Source: Phanerochaete sordida
Lineage: Eukaryota > Basidiomycota > Agaricomycetes > Polyporales > Phanerochaetaceae
NCBI GenBank assembly: GCA_019973155.2
Contig: BPQB01000034.1
Span: 276,679 to 340,678, forward strand
Length of the DNA stretch: 64,000 bases
Reading direction: 5' to 3'
In this document: positions 40,282 to 49,432 of the stretch, one piece after another
Numbering within the stretch: the stretch's first letter is position 1
How the letters are laid out: every line of letters begins with the position of its first letter
Notes under the pieces: model-generated
Told to the model about the DNA's origin: nothing
Seen by the model: the letters and a program-made list of their open reading frames with translations, nothing else
The model's database searches: none
Made by a program: the position numbers and the translations under genes

Positions 40282-40512
40282 CGTTGGGTGTTGGATGTGT
40301 CGCTGGGTCTGCGTGGACGTTTGCGTAGTGGGCGTCGGGCGCAGAGCTGCAGCGCGGGGCAGGCTCGCTGTCGGTGCAGCGTATGACGTCATCGTGCACT
40401 CGGTACTGGACGCACCGAGAGCGGGCCCAGCTCTGGCGCACTTCTCAGACACTGCACTCATAATTCACATCGACATAAAAATCTAAACCAGAGCAGGGCA
40501 GCACATCGACAG

Positions 40513-40927
40513 CTAGTGGTACAATCCGAGCGCATCGCCACCGCGGGCGCGCGCAGCGCGATGTGAATCGTGAGCGCGTTGAACGTGATCGCCTGTCGCG
40601 CACGTCAGTCCGCGGGCCCTATCCACAGCTGAGGGCAGACGCACCACAGTCGGCGTGATCGCCTCGAGCAGAATATACTGCGCATTCAGGCCGGCAGCGT
40701 AGAACGCGAGCACGAGCAGCTGCAGCGCGGCGCTCTCGAGCAGGATGCGCAGGAGCGGACGCAGCGCGGCGGTCCGCGCCCCAGATGCGCGCGGCCACGA
40801 GGCTCGTCATCGCCGCGGACTGGGCGAGGGACGCCGCGTAGAACGCGCTGATCCACGCGAGCAGCCGCGCGTCGAAGATGCTGAGTCGAGCAGGCGTGTA
40901 GCTTGCCAGTTCATCAGCCTTTGTCAT
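40513..40927 (-). pseudogene. Truncated, frameshifted fungal multi-pass membrane protein gene
   Basis: The stretch resembles the last two or three transmembrane spans of a large basidiomycete family of seven-span hypothetical proteins. Reading on the minus strand: ISAFYAASLAQSAAMTSLVAARIW, then after a one-base frame change near 40770-40790 ALRPLLRILLESAALQLLVLAF and NAQYILLEAITPTV. An intron (40598-40648 area) follows, then AITFNALTIHIALRARGGDA and a stop at 40513. No upstream exons for the first spans are found, and the frame change is not bridged by splice sites. The gene therefore looks 5'-truncated and broken. The family assignment rests on the overall pattern and is moderate. Confidence 0.6.
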
Positions 40928-42199
40928 TTGCCCCCGATGTGCCTAGATAGGCAAACGCCCTGTCTGGACTCGCGATGGCATAGCGACGAGCAGGCCGTCC
41001 AATCCTTGTAGATCCATTCCCATCAAGAATTAGGTGTATCGATTCCGGCGTGCCTTTCGACGAGCTTTGATTAATTTTTTGGTCATCGTGTTCTTGTGAG
41101 ACCGACGTACAACGCTGTGGCTGAGCTCTTGGGTGGATGACCACCGAGGGCAGCGACCGCCGAGGCGAGCACATGGCGGACAAGGAGCAGGCTGGAGCGG
41201 GAGATGGCCATCAGCAAAAAAAGGAGAAGCTTGTAAGCTCCGGCATGGTTTAGAAGACGAAGCCTGACTGACACGCGCTTAGCAGACCAGACAAGGTAAT
41301 CCCAGTCTGCTATCGCAATAGCATGCCATGGCTGGTCATATCTGACGGATATTGCCTTCCCAAGGCGATGTCAGACAGATATTCGCATATAAACCCAGCT
41401 AACGTGATCTCTAACAGACATGTCCTTAGCAGACCACACGCGAGTCAGGCGGCTAGCACCAGTCCAGCCGAGCAGCCACGCAGAACTTGCCCCGCATCAT
41501 GCACGTCACACAGTCCGTCATGTTTTATTCCCTTGCGCATTGAATGAGTTCTGATCCTACATACTATCCAAGGTACACATCGTCTAGCAAAGCTTGGTGT
41601 CGAGTCTCGAGAAGCGGGCGGCATCGCGCGCGTCGCCAGGGCTCAGTCGAGGACTCGATGCTATGAGCTTACTAGACTAACCTATGCTTTGCGTTATCGG
41701 GTGAGACGCAGGCCCCCCGACCGATACCAGGTGTCAGAGTAGCCGGGCGAAGTCTGCACGGACGGGATCCGAGCGTATCCTCTGCGTCGCAAAATCAAGG
41801 CCTCAGGCGTTCGGCTCGAAGACAGATCCCCAAATACTGGCGAGCGCCTCATGTGTGGCGGGGTTCGACAGGTGATGCGTGATGCTCGAGCGACACCAGC
41901 CTCGAGCCCCAACGAATATCCATTCTGGGAATGACCGTACCGTTTCAGGGTATATAATCGGCTCACCTCCGTGCCCCTCTTGAACCCCAACCACCACCAC
42001 CCCCGCTCGAACTCCCGCCTCCCCGTCCGAATTTTTGTCTCCCTGCCCGAATCCCTGTCCCCTCCCCCAGAGCGGCCACCTTCGCGCCCGGTGCCCTCCT
42101 CGACCTCCTCGACCCCGCCATGGGCTTCACGCCCGCCTGCTGACTCACGCTCCCTAGTGGTGCGCTTGTATGCGCCATGTTCGCGATATTGGTGCTAAT

Positions 42200-42720
42200 G
42201 CTTGGTGTGCGCGACTTGCGCACGACCCACGAATAGGAACGCAAATGGTGCGTTTCCCGGTATAAGAGCCCATTTGCGCCAACTGACCGGAGTTTGCCTC
42301 GCAGAGGTTTGCGTAGCATTCGAAAGTCGCGACGTTCTGCACCAGCGCATACCGCAGAACATTGTAAGTGCAAACCCTCAGCTCGAAGGCCGTGTCTCAT
42401 ATGCTCTGCTAGGTCACAGCGTCGGGATTCATCGTCGCTCAGTGCATGGATGACCGCGCAGCGCCGGTGCAACCGGTCAAAGACGTGAGCGCATACAACG
42501 CCCACCGCCGCTTTTCTTACTGACATGATCACTGGCAGAGCCTTCGGAGATCTCGACCGTAGAGGGCGATTCCCGCCGTGCAGCCAAGCGGTTTTCGACT
42601 CTCGTCTAGGTATGTCTTGTATTTTCGCACCTCTGGCACTCCTCTCACGAGCTGCCTGTTTTGTCCAGAGCATCATGCACTCGCCTCGCGGTACATCACG
42701 TCAGTAGCCCGTCGAACGCC
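42200..42720 (+). other. Possible exon chain of an unknown or dead gene
   Basis: A run EVCVAFESRDVLHQRIPQNI ends at GTAAGT (about 42364). It rejoins in phase at a TAG acceptor near 42412 as VTASGFIVAQCMDD...VQPVKD, ending at GTGAGC. The preceding intron has a CTGAC branch-like sequence and CGCAG acceptor at 42302. Upstream, the frame meets a stop before any ATG, and downstream the frame closes after about 20 codons. I recognise no family. It could be a small gene whose first exon I could not find, or a relic. Confidence 0.2.
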
Positions 42721-43014
42721 GCCGCCTCGAACACCGCCGCCCAGCGCTTCCATGGTCCACTTCGTGCTCTGCTCGGTCCCCTGCGTAGTGCCATATCACC
42801 TTTGTCATCATGTACCAGTGTGCAGTAGCGTAGGAAATATATATATTCGATGCATAATTTGATATGAAAGCGACGGCATAAATCGGGAATAAATCGAAGG
42901 GAAATCGCATTTATGAACCGCTATGACATTGGCTTCCATGACTTTGGCTGGCCTTCCATGCGTTGCCAGTCAGACATCTCGTACAAGGCATGCCTGTCTG
43001 CTATGCATTCCAGG

Positions 43015-43050
43015 AGATAAGGCCTCCTTACCTGGTTATATAAGGTTATC
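43015..43050. promoter_or_regulatory. Candidate GATA-factor sites in the nitrate reductase promoter
   Basis: AGATAA at 43015-43020 fits the HGATAR site of AreA/Nit2-type nitrogen regulators, and a reverse GATAA core lies at 43046-43050. They sit about 400-430 bp before the nitrate reductase ATG. Binding is inferred from the motif only. Confidence 0.3.
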
Positions 43051-43382
43051 CCAGACTGCCATGGCTTACAAGCACCGCCAACGCTGGTATGGGCTGCTAA
43101 ACCCTTTCTAAGGTCATCATTATTTTGCTGATGTGGCTGGAGACGATGACGACCGGAGGCCCGGAACGCACTGACGGAGCCAAAACAGACGATCGCGTGG
43201 TGGCGTCTGATGCGCCATCACTTCTGAGATTGAACTCTGTCGCGTCTCCTCGATCCTCTGCCGTGTTTGCACTACCGCTGACGTCAACATGCCCCTTCAG
43301 AGCCTCGATTTGGGCAGCGCAGCCATGTTCGAAGCACGCTCAACAGGGAAGCCTGCATGACAGCCGTCATTCTCCTGCAGCC

Positions 43383-43388
43383 TATAAG
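43383..43388 (+). promoter_or_regulatory. TATA-like box of nitrate reductase
   Basis: TATAAG lies 63-68 nt upstream of the ATG at 43451, followed by CT-rich sequence, a common core-promoter arrangement in basidiomycetes. Confidence 0.4.
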
Positions 43389-43450
43389 GAGGACGGGCGA
43401 CGACAAGGCTCGCTTTTGCCGTCTCCTCATCCCCCTCTCGACGGCACCGC

Positions 43451-46400
43451 ATGCCGCACTGGTCCCAAGCCCTCGTCGAGCCCAACTGGGCGAAGGAACA
43501 CAATGTGTCTCTCAGGGATCCTCGCCACTACGACGAGGCTGCGCGCCGCGACGGCACAAATAAGGTAGAGCGTCACAGGCCGCTGTCGTACATGGCAGGG
43601 CAGGGCAGACCCGCTGGCTCTTCCGGCGTCGATGAAGAGCCGGAATCCGGCGCGAAGAGGTACAACCCGTCTGCTGACGACGCTGACTGGAAGAAAGCGC
43701 TCGAGGACGGGTCGCGCGTCGTCACCGTGCGCGACGTGAAGGACGCGGTCCCGAAGTACGTGTCATTCGTCCGAACATGGTCTCAGTCCTTAGAATATTA
43801 TTGGCGCATATAGCTTCAAGACCGTACATCCTAGGGTACGCCAGGATATTTTACTATAGCTGTTGTTGGGCTTTTCACATCCGTCCTCAGAACCACGCGT
43901 TCGCGCGCTTTGTCCTGCCAGTCAAGTCCACCGCATTCAATGAGCAAGACTGGCCTGGGAAGAAGAAGGAAGATGAGGAAAATAAAGATGAAGATGGAGG
44001 AGACAAGGAAGAAGAGGAGCCAGCTCAAGCCGACGAGAAGAAGGAGCCCGAGATGTCTCCGGAAACGAAGAAGTTCTACGACCAGCTCTGGGAAGAGGGA
44101 GAAGTGCAGAAGAAGTGGCAGAACAACGATGCCGAGCCCAAGGAAGACCTCAAGCTTCTTGATCAGGATGCTATGGAGCAACTCGAAAGCACTCTCAGCG
44201 TGGACGATCAGTGCGCCCTCCGTGTTCTGCTCATCCATGTTCTTTAACGTTCGCGCAGGTCTACGCCTGACTCATGGGTCCCCCGCTCTGCGTCGCTCCT
44301 CCGTCTTGCCGGAGCCCACCCACTCAATGCAGAGCCCAATATCACCGAGATGTTCGAGGCTGGTCTCATCACACCGACCAAGTAAGATTCAACATCCCTG
44401 TCCAAGTGCTCGTCACCGACTCGTAGCAGGTTGCACTACGTACGGAGCCACGGACCTGTCCCGCAGCTTCAGTGGGAGACGCACCGTCTCATGGTCTTCT
44501 CGGATCCACCCGAGCTTATCGCAGATCCCAAGAGCTGGACGATGGACGAGCTTGCCGGTGGCGCCTTCAAGATCTTCGAGTTCCCCGTGACGATTGCCTG
44601 TGACGGAAGTACGCGCTTCGAATTATTTCGTTCCAAGACCCCCTCTGAATCCCGCTCGCAGACAGGCGTAAAGAGATGAGCATGCTCAAACAAACCAGCG
44701 GTATTGGCTTCACAGCCGCCGGTACGCCGTAATCATCGCATATATGCGTCTGCCCTCCTCATCGTGAGCCTGCCAGGGGTATCGACCTGCCTGTGGCGCG
44801 GCATACACGTCCGGGATGTCCTCCTCGCCAGCGGGCTGCGGGACCAGCCGGACCACGAGCGCTGGCATCTCCATTTCGAAGGTACGACCACCGTTCTTGA
44901 CGCGCCTGCGGGACTGATGCCGCGTTTTGCAGGTGCCGACGAGTGCTCGGAGGGCAGATATGCGACGTCCATCCCGCTGATGCATGCTATGGATCCTTCG
45001 AACGATGTTTTACTGGCGTTTGGCCAGAATGGCAGGGTGCTGCATCCGGACCATGGCTACGTGAGCGTGTATGCCGTGCTATATAGTGCGGATATTGACT
45101 ATTTTCTGTAGCCTCTCAGGTTCATCGTCCCAGTACGCCGCCAATTTTTCGATTGTCCGTACATTTGACTTGAAACTTTTAAGGGATTCGTTGGAGGACG
45201 CCATGTGAAATGGGTGCATAAGGTAGGCAACATGGCAGCGCACTTCTGCTCTAAGCTGACGTCGTTTTGTAGATCTGGGTTGCCAAAGAGCCGAACACAT
45301 CGCATTATCGTAAAATATCTTTCCTTTACCGTATCTCAGACGTTGCTGATTACTCTCGTCCAGATATCTGGGACAATCGCATCCTTCCCTCGTTCATCAC
45401 GTCCAATCAGGACCCCCTTGCAAAACTGTTGCGCTACCACGAGAACACCGCTTGCATGGACCAGGTGCGCCATCCTGCGCCTCCACAAATCAACGGTCTA
45501 ACAATACAGTGCTGCAGATGCTGCAGTCAGTGACGTGCAAGCCCGCGCACAACGAACGCGTGCCGCTGCAGGCCGGCAAGACGTACACGGTCGAGGGCTT
45601 CGCATACACCGGTACCGGCAGCAACATCAACCGCGTCGAGCTCACCCTCGACGGCGGGAAGACCTGGCGGTACTGCTTCAAGCGCTACGTCGACAAGCCC
45701 CTGCGGTAAGCGTCCTGACACTTAGCGAGCCAGACCTGACATAGATCGTTCCTAGGTATGGAGAGAAGCACTGGGCGTGGCTGTTTTGGTGCGTCGTTCG
45801 GTACACCAGGCACGCTCGGCTCAGCTCATTTAGCTGTTCCTCGTTGGAAGGTCGTGTGAGGTTTCCCTGGCCGAGCTCGCCAATGCGAAGGAGTTTGCTG
45901 TACGCGCTGTCGACGCGCACTACCAGGTCCAGCCCGAACATATGGTGTGGTACGTGCGTTTTACGACGTCTAGCGTCCTCATGTTTAATGTTGCTCGCAG
46001 GAACATGACGGTGTGTGGTCCCATATTCTGAGCTCGTGCAGGATTGGTTCGACTGGCCTCCGCCACTCGTGTAGGGAATGATGAAGTGCGCCGCCTCCTT
46101 TCTCCTAGCTCATCTCTGCCCCTGACGATAGCTTGAAGCAACGCATGGTACCGCGTTCGCACCGAGATCAAGGAAGACCCGGACACCCACGAGACGGTCG
46201 TGCACTTCCTGCACCCCGTCGGGCCGGGCAAGGACACCGACGGGTGGATGAAGCCCAACCCCGAAGACGTCGACGACGGCGCCAAGGGCGGTCCCGGCAG
46301 CGACCGTGTGCTCTCGCTCGAGGAGATCGCGAAGCATGGCACCAGGGTGAGTGGTGCCGCGCGCGTTCGGGAGTGCGTGCTGACATTGAGTGACCAGGAC

Positions 46401-47861
46401 GACGCGTGGATCATTATCGACAACAAGGTCTACGACGTGACGTCGGTCCTCAGCTGGCACCCTGGCAAGTGCTGTTCGCGCCTCCGGTACCCTAGCAGCT
46501 GAACTGCCCCACAGGTGGTGCGGAGGCTATCATGCCGTATGCCGGGAAGGCCACTGTCGACACGACCATCCAGGTACGCTCTCTTTTAAACAAGGAGCAT
46601 CTGGTGTACAACTCACGATCTCGCGCAGTACAAGGGTATCCACGACAACTGTACGTTCGTTGTTACTGTACCACTTGGACGCGACTGAGGACTCGCGTCA
46701 GACGCAAACCAGAAGCGCGACGAGACCCTCATTGGTGTCCTCGCGGACGATGCGATCGAAGAGATGGAGAAGGACGCTGTCCGCGCTGAGAAGGAGCTCG
46801 CGAAGCTCAAGGAGGAGCGGAAGGGCCTGAGCCTCCAGCCCGACCTGTTCATGCGCGGCGTGCTCGTCGAGCGGAAGGAGGTGTCGCACGACACGCGGTA
46901 CGCCCGCCGCTTGCCACCCGTCTCTCGCACCCTGACTCGCACGCAGGACGTACGTCTTCGAGCTCCCGAAGAAGGCCGACGGCGCGCCGGGCGTGCTCGG
47001 GCTGCCCGTCGGCCAACACGTGCTGCTCGCGCTGCACTTCGCGGACCAGGCCGTGCTGCGGCCGTACACGCCCATCTACCCCGTGCTGCCCGGCGAGGAG
47101 GACGGCACGATCACGTTCTGCGTCAAGACGTACTTCCCGACGGACGGCGGGCCGCACCCGCCCGGCGGGCTCGTGTCCAACTACCTCGACTGCATGCAGC
47201 TCGGTGCGTCGCGCTGCGCGCGTGCTCGTGGGTGGTGGCTGACGGCTGGGCCAGGCGAGGAGCTCGATATGCGCGGGCCCATGGGCGAGATCGTCTACAG
47301 AGGCAGGGGCGCGTGGCGCATCGAGGGCAAGGACTACCGCTTCGACAAGGTAACGACGCCGCCCGTGCTCCCCGCCGCGTGCTGACGCCGCGTGCTGACG
47401 CCGATGCAGATCAACCTCGTCGCCGGCGGCAGCGGCCTCACGCCGCACTGGCAGGTCATCCACGCGATCCTCGCGGACGCGGACGACACGACGCGGATCT
47501 CGATGATCGACAGGTGCGTCCTCTCCTTGCCCCTCATCGCTGCGCACGCGCGTCTCACGCCGCGCGCAGCAACAAGACGTACGCGGACATCCTCCTGCGC
47601 GACGAGCTCGCGGCGTACGCTGAGAGGTGCCCGGAGCGCTTCCGGCTGTGGCACGCGCTCTCGACGGCGCCCGAGGACGTCCCCGACTGGCCGTACGCGC
47701 CGGGCCACCTCACGACCGAGCTCATGCAGCGCCAGTTCTACCCGCCGGGCGAGGGCGTCGTCACGCTGCTCTGTGGGCCCGGCGGGCTCATCGAGAAGGC
47801 GGCGGTCCCGGGGCTCGAGGAGATGGGCTTTGAGAAGGGGGTGGATGTCTTTGGGTATTAG
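43451..47861 (+). CDS. Assimilatory nitrate reductase (NAD(P)H)
   Basis: Reduces nitrate to nitrite in the cytosol using molybdenum cofactor, heme and FAD. The start MPHWSQALVEPNWAKEHN is the only in-frame ATG after the last upstream stop. The Moco domain shows PDSWVPR, LHYVRSHGPVPQ, the cofactor Cys in TIACDGNRRKE and GFVGGRHVKW. The dimerisation domain has KPAHNERVPLQAGKTYTVEGFAYTG and GMMNNAWYRV. The cytochrome b5 domain has SWHPGGAEAI. The FAD part has LRPYTPI and the pyridine-nucleotide part INLVAGGSGLTPHWQVI, then LLCGPGGLIEKA and the end GVDVFGY. I count about 24 short introns, among them two consecutive micro-exons at 46001-46010 and 46075-46085. The acidic Lys/Glu-rich stretch near residues 125-190 is a variable N-terminal linker. 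No other nitrate-assimilation gene is visible nearby. Confidence 0.95.
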
Positions 47862-48171
47862 GGGGGCTGCTGAGGGGTGGTTCGGTGGTGTGCGTTAGGT
47901 CGGGACTTTGGGAACGTGGGACTGGATTCTGTAGCGTTAGTTCGTGTAGCATGGGATAGCAATGTTGTGTTGATTCTGTCATGCGTCATGGTATGTTCTT
48001 CACGAAGTGTCGGCGGCGCATATTCTGTAGAAATGGTGGTATTTTGCAAATGATCAGTATGGGAATCAAGACAGCACGATAGCAAAGAACATGTAGGAAT
48101 AGGCATCATAGCAGAAAACTGTTCGTTCGTCCCATTAGCTAGGGCACAACTCCCGAAAGCGGCTCACTCAC

Positions 48172-49094
48172 CTATGCGATCGTCTTCCTCCGCTTCGTCG
48201 ACCTGCTCGCCTCGAGCGCCTCCTCCTTGCGCTGCTCGACGCGCTGCAGGAACTCGACCTTCTCGAGGTACCCTCCGCCGCGGCGGTGCGCGTCGAGCTC
48301 GTCGCGGAGCCCGGCCTCGGGCGGCGCGCCCTCGACATGAGAGCGCCAGTCCATCGCAGACTTGTCGAGCGTCGTGAGCCGCCGCGCCTTCTGCGCGCCG
48401 GGCAGCGGCGCGAGCAGCGTCTTGGGCTTGCGCGGGCCCGGCCGCTTCGCGGGCTTCGGCGGCGGCGCCGTGGAGGGCCCTGCGTCCGCTGAGCTCGACG
48501 GCGCGCCCACGGCATCTGCGGGGTCGCTTGCGAGGGCTGGAGGTGGGTCTTGGTGTGGGCCTGCGCCCGAGGGCTGCCAGCGCGGCCACTGCTTGGCTTC
48601 TGCGGAGTCTGCGGGGACCTCCTTGACCTCGCTACGCGCAGAGGCTGGTAGGCGTCAAGTTCGCGGGCGCGGGATGCGCAGGGGCGAGTACTCACGTTAC
48701 GTCCTCGCCCGCGAAGCGGTAGCGCTTCGCGATCTTGACTGTCTGTGTGGGCTGCGGCTCGAGAGGAGCGGATGCCGGTGTTGAGAGCGAGGCTTTGAAG
48801 TCGGCCCAGAGCGTTTCGCGGTCGCTGCACGGGACGGTGAGATGGGTGTGCTCCGAGCGAGGACACAGCGTGCGCACCTCTTCTTCTTCGCCTCGTCTTC
48901 CTCAGTGATGCTCGCAGGAGCATCTTGCGGGTCTGTCAACGCTCGCTGGCGGCCTGGCTTAGGCTCTGTATGGGACGCGCGCGTCAAGGACATCCGAACC
49001 AAGCGGAGCGAGGGTGCGCACCGTCTGCGGGCGGGACATAGTCTGGATCGTCGTCCGAGTCAGATTCAAGCTCTCGCTTCTGTGGAGGCTGCAT
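48172..49094 (-). CDS. SWR1 complex subunit Swc5 (BCNT-C domain)
   Basis: Subunit of the SWR1 remodeller that deposits H2A.Z in chromatin; related to Bucentaur/CFDP1. From ATG 49094: MQPPQKRELESDSDDDPDY, an acidic start, then a Glu/Lys-rich region (ITEEDEAKKKR) and DRETLWADFKASL. A Pro/Ala-rich linker leads to the BCNT-C domain LTTLDKSAMDWRSHVEGAPP...LDAHRRGGGYLEKVEFLQRVEQRKEEALEASR, with the hallmark WxxH/F and GGGYLEK...FLxRVxxRK. The protein ends TKRRKTIA at a TAG at 48172-48174. Four exons join in phase. The stop codon directly abuts a strong GTGAGT donor-like sequence, discussed under the relic copy at 9835-10050. Confidence 0.9.
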
Positions 49095-49432
49095 GTATGC
49101 GCTGGGCGGCGGGTGGTGTGTGCGCGAGACTAGATAGGGCTGCCGACGGAGGTGGCGGTCAGGAGCAAGTTACGCAGACGCCGGCCGTGTGGCGTGCGGG
49201 GTTCATTTGCTGCATGCAGCACATCTCTGCTCACAAAACATCCTGGATTATATTTCACATTTACAAAGTTCATCTCGCTGAACGTAGCAATGGATTTCCG
49301 AGGCCCTCAACGCTAGTTCGCACGAGGGCCGCGAGTCTGCTCAAACCTCATGCACGGTGCTCGAGGGCACCCGGAATGAACAAGTTGACCGATACTTTGA
49401 ATTTCACTGACTACAGACAACCGCACTCAGGC

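Larger units (their letters stand above)
40928..43450. other. Gene-poor region upstream of nitrate reductase
   Basis: About 2.5 kb with no well-supported gene. A TATA-like TATATAAT at about 41950 precedes a CT-rich stretch, and a chain of weak open segments follows at 42200-42720. AT-rich sequence lies near 42830-42870. The last 450 bases are the nitrate reductase promoter. Confidence 0.4.

Noticed and set aside
41855..41895. GGTTCGACAGG, resembling a tRNA B box
   Set aside because: No matching A box, acceptor stem or cloverleaf could be drawn around it.
41963..42676. 237-codon minus-strand frame
   Set aside because: No family signature; the sequence ends in a Gly/Ser run from a simple CCACC repeat. 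It conflicts with weak but better-ordered splice signals on the plus strand.
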